A stretch of DNA of 64,000 nt from contig CP155566.1 of assembly GCA_039696685.1 (NCBI GenBank), positions 2,418,001 to 2,482,000 of the forward strand, read 5' to 3'. This document shows positions 18,850 through 28,658 of the stretch, one piece after another (the first letter of the stretch is position 1; each line of letters begins with the position of its first letter). The position numbers and the translations under genes were made by a program. The DNA comes from Vibrio sp. CDRSL-10 TSBA. Lineage in GTDB: Bacteria; Pseudomonadota; Gammaproteobacteria; Enterobacterales; Vibrionaceae. The notes beneath the pieces are model-generated. The model searched no databases. It saw only the letters and a list, made by a program, of their open reading frames with translations, and was not told the origin of the DNA.

Positions 18850-19314
18850 ATGGTCAACACACTGGACGACTACGATGTCAAAATACTGCAACTACTGCAG
18901 GAGAACGGACGCCTAACAAATCAAGAGCTTAGCGACATCATCGGCCTTTCTGCCTCGCAATGCTCACGGCGCCGGATCAGTCTGGAAAACCAGCAACTGA
19001 TCCTCGGCTATCACGCCCGTATCTCACCTCAGGCGTTAAAACAGGACATGATCGCCATGATTGAGATTAAACTGCTGAATCATGAACAGGAAAAAACACT
19101 TAACTTTCTGAATTTTATAAATAATGAGCCATCGATTATCGATGCATTTAAAACCACAGGTGATGCTGATTATCTGGTCAAAAGCCTGGTCTCAGACCTG
19201 GATACGCTTAACGCACTAATTAACCGTATTTTCACCACCAAACTGATTTCCCATATCAAAACCTCGGTGGTGCTGGAACGGGTCAAAGAGCACGGTAACG
19301 TCATTTCCCAATGA
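18850..19314 (+). CDS. Lrp/AsnC family transcriptional regulator
   Basis: 154 residues: N-terminal HTH (LLQENGRLTNQELSDIIGLSASQCSRRRISLE, residues ~12-45) and a C-terminal RAM ligand-sensing domain (residues ~65-145). Members are octameric feast/famine regulators binding amino acids. It is divergent from aroP and followed by YitT-like and aromatic aminotransferase genes, so control of aromatic amino-acid transport is a likely function. The start at 18850 follows GGGACACACA, a poor ribosome site. Confidence 0.9.
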   Translation: MVNTLDDYDVKILQLLQENGRLTNQELSDIIGLSASQCSRRRISLENQQLILGYHARISPQALKQDMIAMIEIKLLNHEQEKTLNFLNFINNEPSIIDAFKTTGDADYLVKSLVSDLDTLNALINRIFTTKLISHIKTSVVLERVKEHGNVISQ

Positions 19315-19482
19315 AGACCCTGCACCAAGATAGGCATCCTGGCGCGCATCTGGTGCAATAAACCGGCATAAAATGCACAAGTTGAGCTAAAATTGATTAG
19401 TTATTGCATGAATATTTCATTGTGCTATTAATAACGCACAATTCACGCATTTAGCTCAACATTAACATTAGGGATGATTACG

Positions 19483-20095
19483 ATGTCGGGAGTCGCTGTC
19501 GCAAACACACATCATAAGTGGTTTGAAGATGCCATGGCGCTGGTGATGGGCACCAGCCTGGTCGCCTTTGGGGTACTATTTTTAAAGCAAGTCGGTATGG
19601 TCACCGGTGGCACCGCAGGCCTGTCGCTGTTTCTCAGTTACCATTATCATCTGGAGTTTGGCACCATCTTTTTCCTGGTTAACCTGCCATTCTACTATCT
19701 GGCTCTGCGCCGCATGGGTTGGCTGTTTCTGCCTGAAAACCTTTACTGCAGTTGGTCTGGTATCCTTTATCACCAATACCCAAAGCCATTTCATTCAGAT
19801 CAGCAACCTCAATCCGGTTTATGCGGCGATTTTTGGTGGCTTTTTATTCGGGACCGGATTTATTATCCTGTTCCGCCACAAAGCCAGCCTGGGCGGCTTC
19901 AATATTCTCGCCTTATATGTGCAGGACAGATTTGGCCTGCGAGCCGGTTGGCTGCTGATGGGGATTGACCTGATCATCATGTTAGTGTCATTGTCCGTGG
20001 TCGGACTGTATGAGTTGGCGCTGTCTGTCGTTTGCGGCGTGGTGCTCAACCTGATCATCGCGCTTAACCATCGCTCAGATCGTTACCAAGTATAA
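19483..20095 (+). CDS. YitT family membrane protein, frameshifted as read
   Basis: Polytopic membrane protein of the YitT (DUF161) family with about five to six hydrophobic segments ([33 protein letters not shown] near the N-terminus). The function of the family is unknown. Start ATG 19483 is preferred over 19474 because of spacing from TTAGGG. The frame breaks at GTTTC 19725-19729; with GTTC it reads [19 protein letters not shown] and totals 203 residues. It is 20 bp upstream of the aminotransferase gene and probably in one operon; a transport or accessory role for aromatic compounds is speculation. Confidence 0.78.
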
Positions 20096-20115
20096 AAAAA
20101 TTAAGGAGAAACACT

Positions 20116-21310
20116 GTGCTTAACCATGTCACAGCATACGCCGGAGACCCTATCCTGTCTCTGATGGAAAAATTTATGGCGGATGACCGATCTGACAAAG
20201 TCAATCTGAGTATTGGTTTGTACTACGACCAAAATGGCAAAATCCCGACCCTGAAATCGGTGGCCGCTTCTCAGGTACAGCTGCAACAAGCCGAGGCCGA
20301 GCCATGTGTTTATCTGCCAATGGAAGGCCTGGCGCCATACCGTGCAGGTGTACAAAACCTGGTGTTCGGCGCTAACCATCCGGCGCTGGCTGAGCAGCGC
20401 GTAGCGACAATTCAGTCGCTCGGCGGTTCAGGTGCATTGATGATCGGTGCGGATTTCCTGCATTACTACTTCCCTAAATCCACCGTCTGGGTCAGCAACC
20501 CGACCTGGGAAAACCACAACGCGATTTTTGCTGGCGCCGGTTTCCAGGTTGATTTTTACCCTTACTTCGATCCGCAGAGCAAAATGCTGGATTTCGACGG
20601 CATCATCGCGGCTTTAAGTCAGCTGCCAGCTCAGGACATTGTCCTGTTGCACCCTTGCTGTCATAACCCGACCGGTGTTGATCTGACCAACGAGCAGTGG
20701 GACCAGGTGATTGAAGTGATTAAGCGTAACCAGCTAATCCCATTCTTTGATATGGCTTATCAGGGATACGGTGACACCATGGCCGATGACGCTTACGTGA
20801 TCCGTAAAATTGCCCTTGAGCCTAATGTAGTCAGCTTTGTGTCCAACTCATTCTCGAAGATTTTCTCTCTGTATGGTGAGCGGGTCGGCGGTTTATCAGT
20901 GGTGTGTAACGACAGCGAAGAAGCCTCACGTGTTTTGGGCCAGTTGAAGGCAACCGTACGTCGTAACTACTCAAGCCCGGCTAAATATGGCGCGAAAGTG
21001 GTATCAAATGTGCTGAACACGCAGCAACTGAACGACCTTTGGTTGAGCGAAGTGGAAGAGATGCGCAGCCGTATTCTCACCATGCGTGAAACCCTGCACA
21101 AGACTTTGCAGCAGCTTTGTCCGCACAAAGACTTCAGCTTCCTGGTGAAACAGAAAGGCATGTTCAGCTACACTGGTTTCAGCGCCGAGCAAGTGGATAC
21201 CCTTCGTGAAGAAACACGGCATCTACCTGATCAGCAGCGGCCGCATGTGTCTGGCCGGACTGAATGAAAGCAATGTGGCTAAAGTGGCCGCGGCTTTTGC
21301 TGCTCTGTGA
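20116..21310 (+). CDS. Aromatic amino-acid aminotransferase (TyrB-like), frameshifted as read
   Basis: Class I fold-type-I aminotransferase of the aspartate/aromatic type; the PLP lysine is in [16 protein letters not shown] (near residue 246) and the cofactor Asp/Tyr in [10 protein letters not shown]. It interconverts aromatic amino acids and their 2-oxo acids with 2-oxoglutarate. The GTG start at 20116 has AAGGAG 7 bp upstream. The frame breaks at GAAAC 21211-21215; with GAAC it ends [23 protein letters not shown] to 21310, for 397 residues, normal for the family. The neighbourhood of aroP and an Lrp-type regulator supports aromatic substrates over aspartate. Confidence 0.88.
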
Positions 21311-21351
21311 TACAACCCAATTAGCAAGCCGGTACTTCGGTTTGCCAGCCT

Positions 21352-21390
21352 GACTGCGCTGCCTGACAGCGCAGTCCCTGTCTCTTTCTC
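21352..21390 (+). terminator. Probable terminator of the aminotransferase gene
   Basis: Inverted repeat GACTGCGCT / AGCGCAGTC (21352-21360 and 21368-21376) followed by CCTGTCTCTTTCTC. The T-rich tail is interrupted, so efficiency is uncertain. Confidence 0.6.
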
Positions 21391-21915
21391 TCTCTACCGC
21401 CAGTCCGCCAGCAGATAAAACCATATTAATCTATAACCCGACCAGCGCCTTTATTGGCAGGAAAATACCTTTCCTTAGGTTATTTAAATCACTTCTTTTA
21501 TTGGTTATCTAAATATTTTCAACTCTGTTTAAATCCATTTTTATTTAATGGGTACTCTCTATTACTTACGCTCATCCCATTAACCGCACACTCAATATCC
21601 GCCTCACTGACGGTGTCAATACGCTGATGCCAAGCTATTGCCGCGAATAATTTATAGGGCTAATAAGTCTTGTTAATTAATAGTAATAAAAGCAGTGAAT
21701 TAGTTGAGGGGCTATTTTAACTATGCTTAACTAAATTATTATCACTGGGTCTTTTACATTCCTGGTGTCACCACTTTTTCACATCGACACGTAAATATAT
21801 TGGCTAAGCTAATATATGGTGCATGGTATTCGGCGCATCATTTCAGCCACGCATGAAGCGTGCATGACTCATAACAATTATTCGCGCCTCAATTACACGG
21901 AGCTTTGATAACAGC
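21391..21915. other. Gene-free, AT-rich promoter region of the molybdenum hydroxylase operon
   Basis: About 525 bp without a credible gene. The left part is AT-rich with runs of T and A and several short inverted patches; I see no recognised riboswitch or operator. The promoter of the downstream iron-sulfur subunit gene must be here. A ribosome site (CACGGAGC, 21896-21903) precedes its ATG. Confidence 0.4.
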
Positions 21916-22380
21916 ATGAAATTACAGATTAACAACCAAACCTATGATGTTGATGTTGCAGAAGATACACCGTTGCTGTGGGTTATACGCGACAACCTTG
22001 GCATGACAGGGACCAAATTCGGCTGCGGCCTGGCACAGTGTGGGGCCTGCTCGGTCATGGTCGATGGCCAGGTGATGCGCTCTTGTGTCACACCAGCGGC
22101 TGCCGTTGCCGAGCGTGCGATCACAACCATCGAAGCCATTGAACAGGATGATGTCGGCAAACGTGTCGTCGCCGCCTGGACCAAAAACCAGGTCCCGCAA
22201 TGTGGCTACTGCCAGTCCGGTCAAGTCATGGCCGTTACCTCGCTGTTAAAATCTAACCCTTCGCCGAGTCAGGCCGAGGTTGATGCCATCGTCAGCAACT
22301 TATGTCGCTGTGGCACTTACAACGCGATTGATGTCGCGATTGAAGATTTGACCGGAAAACCAGCGGAGAGTAACGCATGA
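21916..22380 (+). CDS. 2Fe-2S subunit of molybdenum hydroxylase (IorA-like)
   Basis: 154-residue small subunit with both cluster motifs: a plant-ferredoxin-type CGLAQCGACSVMVDGQVMRSC (residues ~39-59) and the C-terminal CGYCQSGQ...LCRCGTYN (residues ~97-135). Such subunits pass electrons from the molybdopterin site to a further acceptor. It overlaps the large-subunit gene by 4 bp (ATGA). Similar two-gene sets are isoquinoline 1-oxidoreductase, nicotinate dehydrogenase and periplasmic aldehyde dehydrogenases. Confidence 0.92.
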   Translation: MKLQINNQTYDVDVAEDTPLLWVIRDNLGMTGTKFGCGLAQCGACSVMVDGQVMRSCVTPAAAVAERAITTIEAIEQDDVGKRVVAAWTKNQVPQCGYCQSGQVMAVTSLLKSNPSPSQAEVDAIVSNLCRCGTYNAIDVAIEDLTGKPAESNA

Positions 22381-24643
22381 AAAAGACGATAGATGAACAA
22401 ACTCTGGCTGAGATTAATCAGGACACCCCGGTCAACGTATCACGCCGCCGCTTCTTACTCTCATCGGCGGGTATCGCCGCCGGGGCATTTGTACTGAGCG
22501 TGGGCATCCCGCTGCGCCAGGCGCGCGCAGCCAATCCGGAATCGATGGCGGCCGGCACCCGGGTACCGGCATTTTTACGTATCACACCGGATAACCAGAT
22601 CTACCTGCAAAGCCCCTTTGTTGAGGGCGGACAGGGTATTTTTACAGCCATGGCACAAATCGTCGGTGAAGAACTGGACGCCGAACCGGCCAGCTTCATT
22701 GTCGAAAATGCGCCAACCGGCCCGGACTTTCAACTGATGACCAACGGTGCAGGCCGTATTACCGGCGGTAGTATGTCGGTGCGTTTCAGCTATCCGGTGA
22801 TGCGAAAACTGGGCGCGTTAGCACGTAATATGCTGCTGCAGGCGGCGGCCAAACAGTGGAATGTCAGCATCGAAACGCTGAGCACCGAGCCGGGTAAAGT
22901 CATTCACGCCCCGACCGGCCGTTTCACTGACGTACGGCCAACTGGCGCAGACAGCGATGGAAATTTCCGTTCCGGATCCAGACAGCATTGCACTGCGCGA
23001 TCCAAAAGATTTCCGCTGGATTGGCGAGTCCGTTGATCGTCTCGACGTATATATGAAATCAACCGGTAAAGCCGACTTTTCAATCGATATGCAGGTTGAC
23101 GGCATGCTGCATGCGGCTGTTCAGCATGCTCCGCGCCTCGGTATGACTGTCGGTGAAATCCTCAACCTGGAGCAAGTCAAAGCCATGCGCGGCGTGCACT
23201 CAGTACACACGCTGGAAGGTGCTGTTGCTGTGGTGGCTTCGCACTGGTGGGACGCCAAACGCGCCGTGGAAGGAGCTCAGGTTAAGTGGCTGGAGCCACA
23301 AGGCGAAGAAAAAAACAACCTGCGCCACATGCCAGCTGATTTCTCGACCCAGGACTTTAACGACCTGCTGGCCAACCGAACAGAAAGTGGTCTGGATGCA
23401 GAAACCAAAGGTAACGCAGCGCAAGTTCTGGCTCAGGCCGAGGATGATAACCTGCTCAGTGCCACCTACCGCACCCAGTATGTTCACCATGCCCAGCTGG
23501 AGCCGCCATCTGCTCTGGCTCGTTTTAATCAGAATGGCACCCTGGATATCTGGCTGCCTAACCAGGCCCCGGACATGTTCCTGAGCGATATCGCCAAACG
23601 TACCGGCCTGGCGGAAGAGAAAATCAATCTCCACTCTTCAATGCTGGGCGGCTTTTTTGGCCGTCACTTCCTCTATGCGGGCGGCAGCCCTTACCCACAG
23701 GCGATTGAACTGGCTAAAGCGGTCGGCCAGCCGGTCAAACTGATCTGGAGCCGCGAAGAAGAGTTTCCTGCGCGATCCGATGCGTCCGATGGCCGCGGTG
23801 AGACTGCGTGCGGCGATTGAAAACAACCAGCCGCAAGCACTGGAAATCGTCTCTTCCACCGAAGGACCGACCGACGGTATTGCCGGCCATACCAAGGGTA
23901 AAGTCGACCCGACAGCTGTCGAAGGACTGACCGGTAAAGAGTACGCGATACCTAACGTGCGTGTCGGTTACGATTATGTCAAAAACCCGGCCACGCTGGC
24001 TTACTGGCGCTCAGTGGGTAACTCGATGAACGATTTCGTTTACGAATGCTTTTTTGACGAAATCGCCGACAAAACCGGCACAGATCCATACCAGATGCGT
24101 AAGCAGCTGCTTAAAGACAATGCCCGCCTCTCCCATCTGCTCGACACCGTAGTCGAGGCATCCGGGGGCTGGAAACGTGGTCCTTATACCGCCGAGGACG
24201 GCACAACGCGCGCGCGCGGGATTGCCATGGCATCGCCATTTGGTTCTCATGCCGCAGCGATTGCCGAAGTCTCTATCGAAAACGGTCAGGTTCGGGTGCA
24301 CCAAGTGTGGGAAGCTCTGGATCCGGGTTCAGTCGTCAATCCGGCCATCGTCGAGGCCCAGGTTAAGTCTGCGGTTGCTCTGGGGGTTTCCCAGGTTCTG
24401 TTTGAAGAAGCCGTTTACAAAGACGGTAAACCAACGGCACGCAACTACGACATGTACCCTATTTTACGTCGTAACCAGATGCCACAAGTTCACGTCAGCA
24501 TTGTCGAAAGCGGTGAGAAGATGGGCGGGGTCGGTGAACCAGGGCTACCAGCCGTGCCACCATCCGTGATCAATGCCGTGTCGCAGTTACTCGGCCGACG
24601 TATCCGCAGCATGCCGTTGTCCAGCGTCTCTCTGGACGCCTGA
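22377..24643 (+). CDS. Molybdopterin-binding subunit of xanthine dehydrogenase family (IorB-like), two frameshifts as read
   Basis: Large subunit with a twin-arginine signal near residue 20 (SRRRFLLSSAGIAAGAFVLS), which points to periplasmic export with its partner. Cofactor segments include GGFFGRHF and, at the C-terminus, GEKMGGVGEPGLPAV, where the catalytic Glu lies. Two breaks occur, at GTTTC 22921-22925 and GTTTC 23763-23767; removing one T from each joins GRSLTYGQLAQTAMEI and EEEFLRDPMRPMAAVR and gives 754 residues, the family size. With the small subunit and a downstream multihaem cytochrome it forms a three-part aldehyde or N-heterocycle dehydrogenase. The substrate is unknown. Confidence 0.88.
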
Positions 24644-24759
24644 AGATCGGTTTCTAAGCACTGACTTTCCTGACCCATGACGGGTCATATTCTGGTCCGC
24701 CCGGCTCTTTGCCACACGTGCAGAGCCGGGCTCAGACAGACAAAAAGAAAGAGGATTTT

Positions 24760-26028
24760 GTGAAAAAATCAACCACTACACTGGCGGTGATCGTTGCCCT
24801 GGCCGCAATCACCGGCTGGTTTGTTACCCGAACACCCGAATCAGCCTTCGATACGACTCAAAGCAGCCAACCTCCCTCTGCTGAACTGATTGCCCGTGGT
24901 GAATACGTCGCCCACCTCAGCGATTGTGTTGCCTGTCACACCGTACCGGGTAAACCAGCCTACAGCGGTGGCCTGGCGATGGGCACCCCCATCGGCGCTA
25001 TTTACACCACCAATATTACGCCGGACAAAGAGACCGGTATCGGCAACTACTCACTGGCTGAGTTTGATCGTGCAGTACGCCACGGCGTCGCTAAAGAGGG
25101 TGAGCGTCTCTATCCGGCGATGCCTTATCCGTCCTACGTCAAAATGCCGGACGCTGATATTGAAGCCTTGTACGCCTACTTCATGAATGAGGTCAAACCG
25201 GTTAAACAGCAAAATCACAGCTCAGATATTCCATGGCCGCTCAACATGCGCTGGCCGCTGGCGCTGTGGAGCGCAATGTTCACCGAACCGGGCGTCTATC
25301 AGGCCAAAAGCAGTGAAGATGAACAGTGGAACCGCGGGGCGTATCTGGTGCAAGGTCCGGGGCACTGCGGAAGTTGTCATACCCCACGTGGCCTGGCGAT
25401 GCAGGAGAAAGCTCTGGATGAGAGCAGCAACCAGTATCTGGCCGGTGCCACACTGGATGGCTGGTATGCGCCGAGCCTGCGAAACGACCCGAATGCAGGG
25501 CTGGGACGCTGGAACGAAAATGATATCTACCAGTTTCCTGAAGAATGGCCGCAATCAGCATGCGGTGGTTTATGGCTCAATGACGGATGCCTTCAATAAC
25601 TCAACTCAGTTTATGAGTGATGAAGACCTGTTTGCCATCGCCCATTACCTCAAATCCCTGCCGGGTAACCCGGTGCAGGTATTTATATGACCCGCTGCAG
25701 CGCCTGTCACGGTGATGACGGTATGGGCCAAAGTCCGTGGATTCCGCCTCTGGCCGGTGCAACCTCGATGCTGGTCAGCGATGATTCGTCAGCGGTTAAC
25801 GTGACATTAAACGGCTCCGGCCGTGCGGTGGCTCATGGCGTCCCGGATGCTTACCGGATGCCGCCTTTCCGCCAGCAATTGTCGGATAAAGAAATTGCCG
25901 AGGTACTGTCGTTTGTGCGCAGCGCCTGGGGCAACCACGGCACCACGGTGAAAACTGAAGACGTCAAAGCGATGCGCCATGACACCGATCCGGCCAGCAG
26001 CGAAGTGATTATCCTGCAGATGCGCTGA
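24760..26028 (+). CDS. Three-haem cytochrome c of the molybdenum hydroxylase operon, disrupted as read
   Basis: Membrane-anchored cytochrome with an N-terminal signal/anchor and three CxxCH sites: CVACH (near residue 55), CGSCH (near 200) and, in a downstream frame, CSACH. Such proteins carry electrons from IorAB-type enzymes to the respiratory chain. The GTG at 24760 follows AAAGAGG. The frame breaks at GTTTC 25533-25537 (GTTC restores IYQFLKNGRNQHAVVYG). A second break at about 25681-25695 is different: YDP- and TRCSACH-coding phases overlap on GACCCGCTGCAGC, as if a short linker were lost. The pieces otherwise follow family order. Confidence 0.78.
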
Positions 26029-26067
26029 TAAGTGCCTTACTCAATCAGGCTGCACGCAGCTATAGAT

Positions 26068-26103
26068 AAAAAGGGGGGAATACCGTTTGGTATTCTCCCC
26101 TTT
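26068..26103. terminator. Bidirectional terminator between cytochrome and Nudix genes
   Basis: AAAAGGGGGGAATACC-GTTT-GGTATTCTCCCCTTT hairpin between two convergent genes, with A-rich and T-rich flanks able to serve both directions. Confidence 0.85.
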
Positions 26104-26138
26104 CCTGTCCCGGGTCTGCGCTTGGCAAAAATAACGGC

Positions 26139-26621
26139 TCACAGATGATTGATATCTTCTGCATTGCCCTGAATATAGCTGCCCAAGTGCGTGCTGAAAC
26201 GGCGCTGGCGGGTCCATTCAATCAAGGGGCCATGCAGCTCCGCCGGATAGACCCGCAAGGTTGGCAGTGTTGCGATAGGCACCCATTCCACCGACTGAAT
26301 CACTGCTTCATCATTGAGTCCTTTCAGGTTGTCCGTATTGGGCGTGCCCTGATAACGGTCAATCGCATAGAAAAATTCAGCGTGGTAGCGTTTGGGGTCA
26401 TGCTCAAGGAACTCACGCACACAAATCAGTTCACCGACCTCAACCTCAATCCCCGCTTCCTCACGAAATTCACGCTGCACACACGCTTTGGTGCTGCGGT
26501 CTCCCTCTTCAAACCCACCACCGGGCGGGATCCAGTACTCACCGGTAAAGTCGTGAATTTTCACCAGCAGCACCGCATCATTATCAATCAAAATACCGGC
26601 ACCACGAATACGATGTTGCAT
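26139..26621 (-). CDS. Nudix hydrolase
   Basis: 160-residue Nudix protein; the box is GGGFEEGDRSTKACVQREFREEAGIEVE (residues ~37-64) with the REEAG core and metal-binding glutamates intact. Nudix enzymes hydrolyse nucleoside diphosphate-linked compounds; this branch (DUF4743-like/NTP or dinucleotide) is not resolved. It starts 2 bp after the stop of the deacetylase-like gene and has an internal AAGGAG site, so it is translated from the same leftward transcript. Confidence 0.87.
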   Translation of the reverse strand: MQHRIRGAGILIDNDAVLLVKIHDFTGEYWIPPGGGFEEGDRSTKACVQREFREEAGIEVEVGELICVREFLEHDPKRYHAEFFYAIDRYQGTPNTDNLKGLNDEAVIQSVEWVPIATLPTLRVYPAELHGPLIEWTRQRRFSTHLGSYIQGNAEDINHL

Positions 26622-26623
26622 AG

Positions 26624-27538
26624 TTACTCCTTGTAGCGGTCAAATGCGGCTTTAAACAGTTGCAGATGAATTGGCACCAGGGTCTGATGATCACTGCGGT
26701 AACCACCGCCGACCACACACGCCATCGGCAGGCGCCGCTCGCGCGCCAGCTCCATCATAAAGCAGTCACGCTGATAGATCGCCGCCGTCGAGACATTAAG
26801 GTAGCCCAGTTCATCGTCCTGATGAATATCGATGCCGGCATCGTAAATAATCAGATCCGGCTGATGCAGATTGACCGCCATGGTGACGACAGAGACAAAG
26901 TGGCTAAGAAATTCATCATCACCAGCTTCACGGCTTAAGGCGACATCAAGATCAGACTCCGGCTTGCGAGCCGGGAAGTTTTTATCACAGTGAAAAGATA
27001 AGGTAATGATGTCGTCACGCCCGGCGCACAAGGTCGCGGTGCCGTCGCCATGATGCACATCACTGTCAACAATCAGAACTTTGTCGACCCCCTCGAGCTG
27101 CAAGGCGCGATGCGCCGCCAGCACCAGATCGTTATACAGACAGAATCCGCTGCCAAAATCATGGTGCGCATGGTGATAGCCACCACTGAGATGAATCGCC
27201 AGACCATGCTGCAGCGCCAGTTGTGCGGTCAGCGTGGTTCCGCCTGCCGAAGTCAGGGTGCGCTCAATCAGCGCCTCACTCCAGGGAAAACCGATACGAC
27301 GCATTTTCGCCGCCGGCAAACAGCCCGTCGCCAGTGCCTGAACGTACTCAGCATCATGGACCTGGAGAATATCATCCAAGGTCAGCGCCTGGGGCGCAAA
27401 AAACTCAAACGCGGCTAACCAGTCAGGTGCTTGTTGCTGCAGCGCCTCATACAATAAACGATATTTATTGATCGGATAACGATGCCCTGCCGGCAGCGGC
27501 AGTTGCGAATAGATGGGGTGATAAATCAGCGGAATCAT
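26624..27538 (-). CDS. Histone-deacetylase-family hydrolase
   Basis: About 304 residues from ATG 27538. The arginase/deacetylase fold signatures are present: GGYHHAHHDFGSGFCLYNDLVLAA with the catalytic His pair near 127-130, and VLIVDSDVHHGDGTA with the zinc Asp-His near 170. Bacterial members deacetylate acetyl-polyamines or other acylated amides. In-frame upstream residues 1-5 are omitted because MIPLIYHP is the common start. It is followed by the Nudix gene and preceded, 79 bp away, by the AEC transporter in the same orientation. Physiological substrate unknown. Confidence 0.88.
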   Translation of the reverse strand: MIPLIYHPIYSQLPLPAGHRYPINKYRLLYEALQQQAPDWLAAFEFFAPQALTLDDILQVHDAEYVQALATGCLPAAKMRRIGFPWSEALIERTLTSAGGTTLTAQLALQHGLAIHLSGGYHHAHHDFGSGFCLYNDLVLAAHRALQLEGVDKVLIVDSDVHHGDGTATLCAGRDDIITLSFHCDKNFPARKPESDLDVALSREAGDDEFLSHFVSVVTMAVNLHQPDLIIYDAGIDIHQDDELGYLNVSTAAIYQRDCFMMELARERRLPMACVVGGGYRSDHQTLVPIHLQLFKAAFDRYKE

Positions 27539-27616
27539 GTCCACGCCCGACAAATAATCAATAACCGGATGGTAACAGTTTGCCGCCTCGCTTCACAACA
27601 TCTCTGCTCGGGCACC

Positions 27617-28568
27617 TTAGCCGCGCGCCAGCCACCAGCCGGCAATGCTCAGCATCATAGGAATCGTCACCAGAGACGCAGCGGTCGCCACCAGCTGCGC
27701 TGTGGCGCAAAAAGAACGCCGCGCATACACTTCACCGACAACCGCATAAATGCTGAACATCGGCACCGCCGTGATAACCACCAGAGTCATGGTCAGTGCG
27801 GTTTGTCCCGGCAACAACCAGGACATCAGCAGCAGTGCCACCAGAGGATGCACCACCAGCTTGACCGATACCGTGGTCAGCAACGGCCACCAGCGGGTCT
27901 CTTTAATCGCGATCGTAGCCAGTGAACCGCCAATCACAAACAGCGCTACTGATACCGCAGACGGTGCCAGCAGGGTCAGCGTCTGATTGACAACATCCGG
28001 AAGCGGTATGGCCAGGATATTACCCGCAACACCGAGTACAATCGAAATCAGCAGCGGGTTTCTTACTGGTACGTTTTAGTACACCCATTATCCGTGAGCG
28101 TAAGCCGCTTTGACTGCTGGTTGCATGAAAGTCCATTAAAATAAAACAGACGGGTAAGATACACAGATTTTCGATGATCAACGCCATGGCAAAACCACTC
28201 ACCGGCGGTGAGTCCATCAGCTGTAACATCACCGGATAACCGATAAATGCACTATTAGGCACGACCATGCCGGTCATCATCAGCGCGCTGTCGAGCCCGC
28301 CCTGCTGCATACCACGTCGTAACAGATAGAAACCCGCCACCATCACCGATAAGGACGTCAGCAGATAAGCCAGCAGATAGCGGGGATTAAACAGTTCGCT
28401 CAGCGGCAGTTCCATCAGAGTTTTTATGATCACCGCCGGTAATGCCAGATACATAACATAACGTCCCATTTCCGCCACCGCGCCGGCAGAGATTAATCCG
28501 CGCCGCACACACAGGTAGCCGAGAAAAATAATCACAAAGATGGGAAACACGACGGATAACACGTTCAA
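27617..28568 (-). CDS. AEC-family (auxin efflux carrier-type) transporter, frameshifted as read
   Basis: Membrane protein with about ten hydrophobic segments, a start MNVLSVVFPIFVIIFLGYL and the family feature MVVPNSAFIGYPV. The frame breaks at GTTTC 28058-28062; with GTTC it reads KRTSKNPLLISIVLGVAGNILAIPLP, giving 316 residues, the normal length. AEC carriers move organic anions such as malate in bacteria. It follows quiC on the leftward transcript, separated by a terminator-like hairpin, so it may be a transporter for a metabolite of the aromatic pathway; that is inference. Confidence 0.85.
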
Positions 28569-28594
28569 GATAGACTTCCTTATAATTCAACAAC

Positions 28595-28625
28595 AAAAAG
28601 GGCGATACCCAGCGGCATCACCCTT
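28595..28625 (-). terminator. Terminator-like hairpin after quiC
   Basis: Read leftwards: AAAGGGTGATGCC-GCTG-GGTATCGCCCTTTTTG. Stem imperfect, with a T run. It lies 34 bp past the quiC stop and 27 bp before the AEC start. Confidence 0.75.
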
Positions 28626-28658
28626 TCCCCTTCACCAGCGGCTGACAGATATCACAGC

